A stretch of 46,147 nt of DNA from an uncultured Clostridium sp. (GTDB lineage: Bacteria > Bacillota > Clostridia > TANB77 > CAG-508): the NCBI GenBank assembly GCA_947565445.1, contig CANOGC010000005.1:1-46147 (forward strand), written 5' to 3'. This document shows positions 15,601-26,043 of the stretch, one piece after another. The notes under the pieces were generated by a model, which was not told the DNA's origin, searched no databases, and saw only the letters and a program-made list of their open reading frames with translations. How positions within the stretch are numbered: the first letter of the stretch is position 1; the number at the start of each line of letters is the position of its first letter. Made by a program: the position numbers and the translations under genes.

Positions 15601-17326
15601 TAGTATCTTTTTTAATTCTTCATTTCTCTTTATCTTTTGAGTAGTAGTCTTAATCATTGGCTCATCTGTTACAATAATATTTCTTATATGCTTATAAGCA
15701 GGCATAGACTTATTAATCTCTTTTATATCATTCCAAATAATTTCTTTATAACTAGAAACATCTTTATTAGGGTAAGTTTGTTTCATATAGTCTACATTAT
15801 AAACAATTTTTGCATTAATTTCTAAATCATCATCTTTAGTAGGCTTTCCATAAACCATGTTTTCAGCAACATATGGAAGGCGAGAAATCAAAATTTCAAT
15901 TTCTTCTGGATAAATATTCTTACCATTTTTTAAAACAATAACATTTTTCTTTCTACCAGTAATAAACAAATATCCATCTTTATCATAATAACCTAAATCG
16001 CCTGTATGGAACCAGCCATCTATTAATACTTCACGAGTTGCCTCTTCATTATCATAATATCCAAGCATAATATTAGGACCTTTTACAATAATTTCTCCAA
16101 TACCTTGCTCATTTGGCTCATCAATTTTAATTTCAACATCTGGAAGAGCAAATGCAACAGAACCAGGTTTTTGATATTTATCATTTTCAGCAGAAACAAT
16201 AGGAGAAGCTTCTGTTAAGCCATATCCATTTAATAATTCAATTCCTAAATTTTTAAGACCTTTAATAGTAGATTTATCCATAGGAGCAGCACCATAAATA
16301 ACAAGCCTTAAATGTCCACCAAGTTCATTAATAACAGATTTAAAAAACTTTCTTCTTACATCAATACCACATTTTAGTAGTAAATTTGAAATACCAGTTA
16401 ATATATAAAATGGAATAGTTAAATGCTTTTGTTTAATTCCTTTTTTTACTTTTTTATACATAGCTTCTAAAATTAAAGGAACACAAACAAAACCAGTTAT
16501 TTTGTATTCTTTTAAATTTTGTGCAACATAACGAAGACCATCACAAAAAGCAATTGTAATACCACAATATAGTCCATATAAAAAGGTAGTAGAAGATTCA
16601 TATGTATGGTGTAGAGGTAAGAAAGATAAAAAAGTATCTTCACTTGTTACTTTTGCAATACAACCAGTTGAATAAATATTAGAACAAATATTATGTTGTG
16701 ATAGCATAACAATTTTTGCAAGGGATGTAGTTCCAGAAGTAAATAACATAATTGTCATACCCATATTATCAATTTCTACTTCATCATATCTTTTATCTCC
16801 ATTATTACGAAGTGACATACCATTTTCTATAAGAGAAGAAAGAGATAATACATCATCATTATTTTCTATAAAATCCATACAAATAAAATGTTTTAATTTA
16901 CAGTTTGGATTAGATTTTAGATTATTAAAAATAGATAAATATTTTTTATCAAAAATAACAGCATCTACTTCGCTACGAATAACAGAACTTTCAATTTCAT
17001 TATCTGGAAGAGCTTTATCTAAAGGAACTACAATCATACCGAGAAGTAGTAACACTTAAATAGCTCATACACCATTCATAACGGTTTGGAGCAATAATAG
17101 CAACACGTTTACCAAGTAATCCTAAATCTATAAGTGAAGTTCCTAAATTTTCTATATCTTGTTTTAATTCAGTATAAGTATGAGTAATGTAAGTTGTATC
17201 CTTTGGACTTTTTTTATAAATAAAAGCAACTTTATTAGGATAAAGTTTTGCTGAACGATTAATTAATTCCCTAAAATTGGAAACTCTTTCAATTTCATAT
17301 AGCTTACTTCTAGATAATTCTTGCAT
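15592..17326 (-). CDS. Long-chain acyl-CoA ligase / AMP-binding protein, read through one +1 frameshift
   Basis: Activates a fatty acid with ATP and joins it to CoA. The N-terminal part (17326 down to 17039) runs from the second in-frame ATG, 7 bases after GGAGG, to NRYEWCMSYLSVTTS. The remainder, in the +1 frame, starts GMIVVPLDKALPDNE and includes the AMP-binding motif TIMLFTSGTTSLAKIV, GYGLTEASPIV, GWFHTGDLGYYDKDG and GRKKNVIVLKNGKNIYPEEIE. The only in-frame CGG codon (17041-17039) lies at the junction. Skipping its C gives one 577-residue protein of normal length with the family's spacing before VVPLDKAL. Without the shift neither half is functional, since the N-terminal ORF ends seven codons later. 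Confidence 0.85.
17039..17041 (-). other. +1 frameshift site: in-frame CGG in acyl-CoA ligase
   Basis: Reading frame ACT ACT TCT CGG on the minus strand; a +1 shift gives TCT then GGT (Gly) and ATG, continuing the ligase. It is the only in-frame CGG in this gene. Confidence 0.8.
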
Positions 17327-17453
17327 GCTCATACCTCCATAAAAAACATTAACTCTATTCTATACTTAATTAAGTAAAAAAACAATACTTAAATAGTGAA
17401 ACTATATAAAATTTACAAATATAACTACTCTGAAGAAAATATTTGACAAATTC

Positions 17454-17483
17454 TTGAAAAAGCAAAGTAATGTATAGTATAAT
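17454..17483 (+). promoter_or_regulatory. Promoter of the DUF3791/DUF3990 cassette
   Basis: TTGAAA (17454-17459) and TATAAT (17478-17483), 18 bases apart. A TTGACA at 17443 lacks a good -10 partner. Confidence 0.5.
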
Positions 17484-17512
17484 AATACCGGAAAAGAAAG
17501 GTTGGAAAAGTA

Positions 17513-17734
17513 ATGTCAAAACAAGAAATAAGGATATTAAACTATATAGTTATTTGTATAAGTGAGTTTGCTAAACAAAAAAATATGACAAGAAAAGAAG
17601 CATATAACTATTTAAAGAAATATAAAGGATTGGAATTTTTAAACGAATGTTACGAAGCAGAACATACAGTAAGTCTAAATGATGCTGTTGAAGATTTAAC
17701 GGAAGTATGTAAAAGAAATGGAGGAAACATATAG
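17513..17734 (+). CDS. DUF3791 family protein (putative antitoxin-like partner)
   Basis: A 73-residue helical protein. The pattern ILNYIVICISEFAKQKNMTRKEAYNYLKKYKG then ECYEAEHTVSLNDAVEDL matches DUF3791 proteins of Clostridia, which are found beside DUF3990 genes. The stop codon overlaps the GTG start of the next gene by one base, giving translational coupling. Its role is inferred from context: a small protein translated just before a predicted ADP-ribosyltransferase is a plausible antidote. A CGG triplet at 17700 is out of frame. Confidence 0.7.
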   Translation: MSKQEIRILNYIVICISEFAKQKNMTRKEAYNYLKKYKGLEFLNECYEAEHTVSLNDAVEDLTEVCKRNGGNI

Positions 17735-18228
17735 TGGTTTTATATCATGGATCAAATACAAAAGTAGATGAAATTGATTTAAGCAAATGTAGAAAATATA
17801 AAGATTTTGGACAAGGCTTTTATTGTACTACTATAAAAAAACAAGCAGAATTTATGGCAGAGAGGGTAGAAAAAAGAGAGGGAGGAACAAAGACTGTAAA
17901 TACTTTTGAACTAGATGAAAGTATTTTTGAGGATAAAGAATTAAATATTAAAAAGTTTGATAAACCATCAAAAGAATGGGCAACATTTATATTAAATAAT
18001 AGAGATAGAGATTTTAAAGATATAAGCAGTAAGGAATGTAATACAGATAACAAATATGATTTAGTAATTGGACCAGTAGCAGACGATGACATTATCGTAT
18101 TATTTAGAACTTTTGTAAATGGATTAATTGATATAGATACATTAATAAGAGAACTTACATACAAAGAATTGACAGACCAATATTCATTTCATACAGAAAA
18201 ATCGCTAAAGTATTTGAAGGGAGTATAA
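17734..18228 (+). CDS. DUF3990 family protein, predicted ADP-ribosyltransferase-like toxin
   Basis: A 164-residue protein. VLYHGSNTKVDEIDLSKCRKYKDFGQGFYCT at the N-terminus follows the ART pattern, in which the YHGS segment and the GQGFYCT beta strand bind NAD. FEL and WATFILNNR follow, then KYDLVIGPVADDDI, typical of DUF3990. It starts at GTG overlapping the DUF3791 stop. Flanked by two small acidic proteins, it fits a toxin-antitoxin-like cassette. Biochemical activity of the family is a prediction from fold similarity. Confidence 0.72.
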   Translation: MVLYHGSNTKVDEIDLSKCRKYKDFGQGFYCTTIKKQAEFMAERVEKREGGTKTVNTFELDESIFEDKELNIKKFDKPSKEWATFILNNRDRDFKDISSKECNTDNKYDLVIGPVADDDIIVLFRTFVNGLIDIDTLIRELTYKELTDQYSFHTEKSLKYLKGV

Positions 18229-18230
18229 AA

Positions 18231-18449
18231 ATGGTATTAGAAAAATTAAATTATTTAGTAGAGTGCATAATACAAGATTTAATTAGGTACGTAGTTGAAG
18301 ATAACAACATTACAATAGAAGAGGCTATGGACATTGTATATAATTCAAAAACATTTGAAAAATTAAATAACCTAGAAACACATTTGTATTATGAATCTTC
18401 AAGCTATGTATATGAAATGTTAAAAGAAGAACTACAAAGTGATAAATAA
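18231..18449 (+). CDS. Small acidic protein accompanying DUF3990
   Basis: A 72-residue acidic helical protein that begins two bases after the DUF3990 stop. DNNITIEEAMDIVYNSKTFEKL and ETHLYYESSSYVYEMLKEEL resemble small proteins that co-occur with DUF3990 genes and are distantly like DUF3791. It is the last gene of the cassette; a terminator follows at 18503. Function unknown. Confidence 0.65.
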   Translation: MVLEKLNYLVECIIQDLIRYVVEDNNITIEEAMDIVYNSKTFEKLNNLETHLYYESSSYVYEMLKEELQSDK

Positions 18450-18502
18450 AGAAAAAATTATTAAATAAAACAAACATTTATATGTAGAAAATTATTTAAA
18501 AA

Positions 18503-18524
18503 AGGAGAACATTCTCCTGCTTTT
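18503..18524 (+). terminator. Terminator of the DUF3990 cassette
   Basis: AGGAGA (18503-18508) pairs with TCTCCT (18513-18518) over an ACAT loop, followed by GCTTTT. Confidence 0.6.
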
Positions 18525-18527
18525 GTA

Positions 18528-18556
18528 TTGACGAATAACAAAAAAAGTTGTATTAT
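18528..18556 (+). promoter_or_regulatory. Promoter of the folate operon
   Basis: TTGACG (18528-18533) and TATTAT (18551-18556) with 17-base spacing; transcription would start about 18563, immediately before the riboswitch. Confidence 0.65.
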
Positions 18557-18564
18557 ATTATTAT

Positions 18565-18666
18565 AAAATAGAGTAGAGAATAAATTGTTAAGACCTAGTA
18601 GACGGGAAGTTGTTATTAGGGCAAAAAAGGAAACTTTTGCATATTTATTTTCGCATTCCGCTATTT
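18565..18666 (+). promoter_or_regulatory. Tetrahydrofolate (THF) riboswitch
   Basis: GAGTAG (18571-18576) and TTCGCATTCCGCTAT (18650-18664) are the conserved strands of the folT-type THF riboswitch. AAATAG (about 18566-18571) pairs with CTATTT (18661-18666), and AGAATAAA (18576-18583) pairs with TTTATTTT (18643-18650). The inner arms lie between. A pyrimidine-rich hairpin (18670-18699) just downstream could terminate transcription or hide the ribosome binding site of folT. The downstream genes are folate transport and folC, which fits. Confidence 0.88.
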
Positions 18667-18739
18667 ATTAAGAGAAGAAAAATTAAACTTCTTTCTTTTA
18701 AGTATGTGGAACTATTTTAAAAGAAAGGAGTTTTTTATT

Positions 18740-19276
18740 ATGTCAAAATTAAAAAAAGTAATTTTATCAGGAGTTTTGTTAGCATTATTAATAGTACTAA
18801 ATCGTTTTGTATCTATTAAGACACCACTACTAGTTATTAGCTTTTCATTTGTGCCAATTATGATGGCAGGGGTATGGCTTGGGCCTAAATATGCTACAAT
18901 AATAGCAGCATTAGGAGATTTTATTGGAGCAATCCTATTTCCATTTGGAACATATTTTCCAGGATTTACACTAAGTGCAGGTTTAAAAGGACTTATTTAT
19001 GGAATGTTTTTATATAAAAAGCCAGGAGAAGAAAGAACTAGTAAAAGCTTTATAATAAGACTTATTATAAGCAATTTATTAGTATTAGGTGTTGTTGAAA
19101 TTTTTGTAGTATCGCTTTGGCTAAATATTATGTATGGAAAAGCATATTTGGCAGTAGTTTCCACAAGAATTTTAGCACAAGTTATAATGTTTCCTATACA
19201 AGTAGTTACAATTTTTATATTAGAAAAATTAACAAGACCAATTGTAGACAAATACTTATATGAAGAGGGAAAATAA
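18740..19276 (+). CDS. folT: Folate ECF transporter substrate-binding component FolT
   Basis: A 178-residue S component of an energy-coupling factor transporter with about six hydrophobic helices. LSGVLLALLIVLNRFVSI, FSFVPIMMAGVWLGPKYATIIAALGDFIGAI-type helices and the loop FGTYFPGFTLSAGLKGLIYGMFLY match FolT. AAAGGAG (18724-18730) fixes the start at ATG 18740; an ATG at 18704 in the leader lacks a ribosome binding site. It sits under a THF riboswitch and is followed one base later by folC. With ecfA and ecfT downstream the operon encodes a complete group I-like folate importer. Confidence 0.9.
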   Translation: MSKLKKVILSGVLLALLIVLNRFVSIKTPLLVISFSFVPIMMAGVWLGPKYATIIAALGDFIGAILFPFGTYFPGFTLSAGLKGLIYGMFLYKKPGEERTSKSFIIRLIISNLLVLGVVEIFVVSLWLNIMYGKAYLAVVSTRILAQVIMFPIQVVTIFILEKLTRPIVDKYLYEEGK

Positions 19277-19277
19277 A

Positions 19278-20552
19278 ATGAACATAAGTAATTATTTATC
19301 GGGGTTTTTTAAAGGAACAAAAGGACCAACACTAGATGCAATAGAATATTTTATGGAGCAACTAGACTTTCCACAAAAAAAGCTAAAAATTGTTCATATA
19401 GCAGGAACTAACGGAAAAGGTAGCACTGTGGAAATGCTATCAAATGTTTTAGAACAAGCAGGCTATACAGTAGGAAAATTTATGTCTCCACATATTATAA
19501 AATTTAATGAAAGAATATGTGTTAATCATAAAGAAATATTAGATAAAGAACTAGAAGAACTAACAAATAAAATAAAACCTATAGTAGATAGCTATAATAA
19601 AACCCATGAAGTAAAAGTAACTTTATTTGAATTAGAAACAGCTATGGCGCTATTATATTTTGTAGAAAAAAAGTGCGATATTGTAATAATGGAAACAGGG
19701 TTAGGTGGGCTATGTGACTGTACAAATATAGTAGAACCAATATTATCAATAATCACATCAATAGGCTATGACCATATGGATATATTGGGAAATACACTAG
19801 AAGAAATTGCAAATCAAAAAGCTGGTATTATAAAAGAAAATTCAGAAACAATATATGTGAGTCAAGAACCACAAATAAATAAAATTATACAAGAAACTTG
19901 TAAGAAAAAAAATAACTTATTACATTTAATTAATCCACAAGACTGTACAAATATATCATATGATGCAAAATATCAAACATTTTCATATAAAGGAAAGCAA
20001 GTCAAAATCAATTTAAAGGGAAATAAGCAGATACAAAATGCATGCATAGTATTAGAAACAATAGAAGTTTTAAGAAAAAGTGGGTATACTATTTTAGATG
20101 AAACAGTATTAGAAGGACTAAAAACAGTAATACATAAAGCAAGGTTTGAAGTAATTAATTTAAATCCAACAATTATATTTGATGGAGGTCATAATGAGCA
20201 AGCAATTAAAAACCTAAAAGAAACCATAAGCATGCACTACAAAGATAGTAAAAAAACATATATTGTTTCTATACTAAAAACCAAAGATTATAAAACTGTT
20301 ATAAAAGAACTAATGGAAGATAAAGAAGCTGAATTTATATTCACAGATGGAACAAAAGCAAAAGATGAAGTAAAATGTTATGTAGAAAAAGAAACATTAT
20401 ATAATGAGGCATTAAAATATAGAAAAGACAATATATATATGGATTCATTAGAAAATGCAATACAAAAATGTAAAAAACAAAAAGAAAGTGTTATTTTTAT
20501 AGTGGGCAGTTTTTACACATACAAAGAAGTAATGCAATATATAGAAATGTAG
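19278..20552 (+). CDS. folC: Folylpolyglutamate synthase / dihydrofolate synthase
   Basis: ATP-dependent ligase that adds glutamate to folates and retains them in the cell. The 424-residue protein has the P-loop IAGTNGKGSTVEML near residue 50, KFMSPHIIKFNERI near residue 73 and the METGLGGLCDCTN region near residue 145. The Mur ligase-like motif GYDHMDILGNTLEEIANQKAGIIK is near residue 165, with FDGGHNEQAIKNL in the C-terminal domain. It begins one base after folT. Its product traps the folate imported by FolT, which fits the operon. Two CGG triplets (19300, 19412) are out of frame. Confidence 0.95.
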   Translation: MNISNYLSGFFKGTKGPTLDAIEYFMEQLDFPQKKLKIVHIAGTNGKGSTVEMLSNVLEQAGYTVGKFMSPHIIKFNERICVNHKEILDKELEELTNKIKPIVDSYNKTHEVKVTLFELETAMALLYFVEKKCDIVIMETGLGGLCDCTNIVEPILSIITSIGYDHMDILGNTLEEIANQKAGIIKENSETIYVSQEPQINKIIQETCKKKNNLLHLINPQDCTNISYDAKYQTFSYKGKQVKINLKGNKQIQNACIVLETIEVLRKSGYTILDETVLEGLKTVIHKARFEVINLNPTIIFDGGHNEQAIKNLKETISMHYKDSKKTYIVSILKTKDYKTVIKELMEDKEAEFIFTDGTKAKDEVKCYVEKETLYNEALKYRKDNIYMDSLENAIQKCKKQKESVIFIVGSFYTYKEVMQYIEM

Positions 20553-20555
20553 GGG

Positions 20556-20576
20556 GGGCAGGCCTTGTGTCTGCCC
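20556..20576 (+). repeat. GC-rich intergenic hairpin between folC and ecfA
   Basis: GGGCAG (20556-20561) pairs with CTGCCC (20571-20576) around a 9-base loop, inside a run of G. It is strikingly GC-rich for this genome and lacks a T run, so a dispersed repeat unit or a transcript-stability element is more likely than a terminator. Confidence 0.45.
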
Positions 20577-20592
20577 AAATGAAAGGAATAAA

Positions 20593-21409
20593 ATGATTAA
20601 TTTAAAAAATGTAGGTTATGGATACAAAAAAGAAAAGCCAGTTATTTACAATATAAATAAACAAATAGACAAAGGTAAATTTATATGTATTATAGGTAAA
20701 AATGGTTCACGGAAAATCTACCCTTGCAAAACTAATAGCAGGAATAATAAAACCATCAAAAGGAGAAATTTCGGTAGAAGAGAAAAATACCAAAGAAAAG
20801 AAGAACTTTTTAGAAATTCGTAAAGAAATAGGAATAGTGTTTCAAAATCCAGAAAACCAAATTATATTTAATAATGTAGAAGATGAAATGAAATTTGCAT
20901 TAGAAAATTTAAAAATAGAAAATAAGGAAGAAAAGATTATACAAGCATTAAAAAAAGTAGGGCTAGAAGGAAAGGAAAAAGAAGAAACCTATTCACTTTC
21001 ATTAGGACAAAAACAACGATTATGTATCGCAAGTGTACTTACACTAGAAACCAAATATATTGTATTAGATGAACCAACTGCAATGTTAGACCCAAAAGGA
21101 AAAGAAGAAATTTATGAAATTGTAAAAAAACTAAAACAAGAAGGATATACAATTATATATGTTACAAACATAATTGATGAAATTTTATTATCAGATGAAA
21201 TATGGGTAATGGAAGAAGGATGCATAAAAGATGCTTTTTACAAAAATGACATTTTAGAGCATATAAAACAGATGAAAGACTGTGGTATTAAAATACCAGA
21301 AATCATTGATTTATTACAACAATTAGAAACTAAAGATATTCATATAAAATTAGAAGAATGGACAATGAAAGAATTAATAGAAAAACTAGTAAAGGAATAT
21401 AAAAAATGA
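20593..21409 (+). CDS. ecfA: ECF transporter ATP-binding protein, read through one +1 frameshift
   Basis: ATPase of the folate ECF transporter. Frame one encodes MINLKNVGYGYKKEKPVIYN up to IIGKNGS (residues 1-39). Frame two continues GKSTLAKLIAG, the Q-loop VFQNPENQIIFNNVEDE, the signature SLSLGQKQRLCIASVL, Walker B YIVLDEPTAMLDPKG and a C-terminal EcfA tail. The in-frame CGG (20710-20712) falls inside the Walker A motif; dropping its C gives GKNGSGKSTL, a perfect P-loop, and a 271-residue protein of normal length. The gap is one base and no other defect is visible. Only one ECF ATPase is encoded here, so it would act as a homodimer or with a partner elsewhere. Confidence 0.9.
20710..20712 (+). 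other. +1 frameshift site: in-frame CGG in ecfA Walker A
   Basis: Frame AAT GGT TCA CGG AAA; a +1 shift gives TCA then GGA (Gly) AAA TCT ACC, restoring GSGKST. It is the only in-frame CGG in the gene. Confidence 0.85.
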
Positions 21410-21984
21410 AAAATGTTTTAAAAATAATTGCATTTATTATATATACAGTGCTATTGTTTTTGATAAAAGACATATGGTTAATATTTGGTGCTATCCTATT
21501 TCAAATAGCTCTTACATTAATATGTCATATTTCTATAAATCAATCTATAAAAACATTAATTAAGCTAATGCCATTTATCCTGTTTACTATATTAATTAAT
21601 TTATGCGTAATGGAAACTATAGAAGCTATTTTAATAGGTATTAAGTTAATTATAGTATGTAATATGACATATATTTATGGTAGTACAACTACAGCAAGAG
21701 AGATAGCGATCTCAATAGAAAAATTGTTATTTCCACTTACTTTATTTAAAATAAATACAAGAAATATTGGAATTATGATTAGTATTGCAATTACTTTTAT
21801 TCCAATAATTAATAAAGAAATAGAAAATATACAATATAGCTTAATTGCAAAAGGCTTTAATATGAGTTTTTGGAGCAGAATTAGGCATATAAATTATATA
21901 ATGCTACCATTATTCTATGGGCTTATACGAAAAGTAGGTAATATGGAAGAAGCATTAATTGCAAAAGGATATATGGGGGAATAA
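21406..21984 (+). CDS. ecfT: ECF transporter transmembrane component EcfT
   Basis: A 192-residue membrane protein with about five helices. Two coupling segments, SLIAKGFNMSF near residue 145 and ALIAKGYMGE at the C-terminus, are the EcfT motifs that contact the ATPases. The start overlaps the end of ecfA by 4 bases. It is shorter than typical EcfT (about 260 residues), mainly in the N-terminal and cytoplasmic parts. It completes the folT-folC-ecfA-ecfT operon, which ends at a strong terminator. Confidence 0.87.
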   Translation: MKNVLKIIAFIIYTVLLFLIKDIWLIFGAILFQIALTLICHISINQSIKTLIKLMPFILFTILINLCVMETIEAILIGIKLIIVCNMTYIYGSTTTAREIAISIEKLLFPLTLFKINTRNIGIMISIAITFIPIINKEIENIQYSLIAKGFNMSFWSRIRHINYIMLPLFYGLIRKVGNMEEALIAKGYMGE

Positions 21985-21992
21985 TAACGAGG

Positions 21993-22033
21993 AAAAAAGT
22001 TTTTCTAATGTAACTATTGGAAAAACTTTTTTT
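21993..22033 (+). terminator. Terminator of the folate operon
   Basis: Thirteen bases at 21993-22005 pair perfectly with 22020-22032 (AAAAAAGTTTTTC with GAAAAACTTTTTT), with T residues at the 3' end. Confidence 0.85.
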
Positions 22034-22070
22034 GTATGATACAATTACAAAAAAAACTAAGGAGTGCGTT

Positions 22071-22997
22071 ATGGTAGAAGATTTTTATTTTACTTCATCT
22101 ACAGGAAATAAAATATATGCAAAAATGTGGAGAAATGAAGAAATAGAACAATATAGAGGTATAGTACAATTAGTACATGGAATGCAAGAACATATTGAAA
22201 GATATGATGAATTTGCAAAAGAGATAGCAAAAAATGGATATATTGTAGTAGGTCATGACCATTTAGGACACGGAAAAACTGCTACAAATAAAGAAGATTT
22301 TGGCTATTTTACAAAAGAGAATGGATGGGAGCACTTGGCTCAAGATGTACACATATTACAAAAAGAAATAAGTAGAAAATATCCAAAATTACCATACATT
22401 ATATTTGGGCATAGTATGGGGTCATTAGTAGTAAGAACATATTTAACAAAATACAATGATAACTTAACAGGAGTTATTTTATCTGGAACAAGTGGGCAAA
22501 AAGCAGGACTGATTACAGGGCAAATACTAACAAAATTTATTATGCTAGTAAGAGGAGAAAGATATAGAAGTCCACTTCTTGAATATTTAATAACAGGTTC
22601 TTTTAACAAAAAGTTTAAACCAAACCGTACAAAAGCAGACTGGACAACAAGAGATGAAGAAGTAGTAGATAAATATCAAAAAGACCCATTATGTGGATTT
22701 AATTTTACTACAAATGGATATATAAACTTACTAAAAGGCTCATATTATTTATCAAAACAAAGAAACATAAACAAAACAGCAAAAGTTCCAATATTACTTA
22801 TTTCAGGGGATAAAGACCCAGTAGGAGGAATGGGAAAAGGTGTTATACGAGTAAAAAACATGCTAAAAAAAGCAGGTTTACAAGATGTAACAATTAGGTT
22901 ATTTAAAGATGCAAGACATGAACTAACAAACGAAATAAACAAAGATGAAGTATATTATGTAATATTTAATTGGTTAAACAAGAAATTAGAAAAATAG
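22071..22997 (+). CDS. Alpha/beta hydrolase, monoacylglycerol lipase/lysophospholipase type
   Basis: A 308-residue serine hydrolase. QLVHGMQEHIERYDEFA near residue 38 is the oxyanion-hole segment and GHDHLGHGKT near residue 60 is typical of the family. The nucleophile elbow is IFGHSMGSLVVRTYL near residue 110. ISGDKDPVGGMGKGV provides the acid and DARHELTNE the catalytic His. AAGGAG (22059-22064) fixes the start at ATG 22071. No signal peptide is seen, so it acts on intracellular or membrane lipid esters. It is a single gene between two terminated or promoted units. Confidence 0.88.
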   Translation: MVEDFYFTSSTGNKIYAKMWRNEEIEQYRGIVQLVHGMQEHIERYDEFAKEIAKNGYIVVGHDHLGHGKTATNKEDFGYFTKENGWEHLAQDVHILQKEISRKYPKLPYIIFGHSMGSLVVRTYLTKYNDNLTGVILSGTSGQKAGLITGQILTKFIMLVRGERYRSPLLEYLITGSFNKKFKPNRTKADWTTRDEEVVDKYQKDPLCGFNFTTNGYINLLKGSYYLSKQRNINKTAKVPILLISGDKDPVGGMGKGVIRVKNMLKKAGLQDVTIRLFKDARHELTNEINKDEVYYVIFNWLNKKLEK

Positions 22998-23094
22998 AAA
23001 ATAAATAGAAAGAATATTATAATAGCTAGTGTACCAAGAGTCGGCAAAAGTACACTTTGCATATACCTAATTTATACGAAAACAAGCTAAACTA

Positions 23095-23123
23095 TTGACT
23101 AAAAGCTAAAAAAGTTATAAAAT
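23095..23123 (+). promoter_or_regulatory. Promoter of the V-type ATPase operon
   Basis: TTGACT (23095-23100) and TAAAAT (23118-23123, within TATAAAAT), 17 bases apart. The leader (about 23130-23190) can form an A/T hairpin followed by T runs near 23161-23176, a possible attenuator. Confidence 0.65.
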
Positions 23124-23190
23124 CATTATGTAAAATTCTAAAATAATGTAATTTTATGCTTTTTTAGTATTTTTTTACATTGAAAGGGGT

Positions 23191-23511
23191 GTGAAAATGG
23201 AGTTTGAAAGTATTAAAAAGATTGTAGAAACAGAGAAAGAAGCACAAATCATAAAAGAAGAAGCATGTAAAAAAGCTAAAGATATCTTAGAAAAGGTAGA
23301 AGAAACAAAAGAAAATAACAGAGCTTATTTTAAAGGACAGCTAGAAAATAGAATTAATGACTTAAAAAAAGAGCAAAAAGAAGCAAATAAACAGCTAATT
23401 AGTAACATAACAGTAGCATCAGAGGAAAAGGTCAGAAAAATAAGTAGTGGTTTGAATGAAAACGTAGCAAAGGCTGTAGAAAAAATATTTGAAGAAGTCA
23501 TCAATATTTAA
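23191..23511 (+). CDS. ntpF: V-type ATPase subunit NtpF (peripheral stalk G/H-like)
   Basis: A 106-residue, almost entirely helical, charged protein (EKEAQIIKEEACKKAKDILEKVEE and onward), the pattern of the stalk coiled coil that pairs with NtpE. Its identity rests mainly on position: it is the first gene of a cluster in the order ntpF-I-K-E-C-G-A-B-D known from Enterococcus hirae. AAGGGG (23183-23188) is the ribosome binding site. It would hold the catalytic head against rotation by bridging to NtpI. Confidence 0.8.
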   Translation: MKMEFESIKKIVETEKEAQIIKEEACKKAKDILEKVEETKENNRAYFKGQLENRINDLKKEQKEANKQLISNITVASEEKVRKISSGLNENVAKAVEKIFEEVINI

Positions 23512-23553
23512 AATAACCCTTAAAACTAAGATGAAAGGAGAGATTTAAACCAA

Positions 23554-25946
<2,393 letters not shown>

Positions 25947-26043
25947 AAACAAACATCACTGTAGATATTTAAATTTTAGGTGATGTAGGGGATAGCGATT
26001 TCTCGTCCACGATGTTAGTAATCTTAAGAAAGGAGATTTGAAA

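Noticed and set aside
20593-21409. Calling ecfA, the ligase, jetD, jetC and the AAA ATPase ordinary pseudogenes
   Set aside because: Each has exactly one defect, always at an in-frame CGG with the same +1 rule, and no other lesions. Random decay or random sequencing errors would not choose the same codon five times out of five.
23028-23056. 7-bp hairpin AGTGTAC/GTACACT as a terminator or riboswitch
   Set aside because: There is no T run and no conserved motif of a riboswitch that I know; it may end or stabilise the hydrolase transcript, but I cannot support a call.
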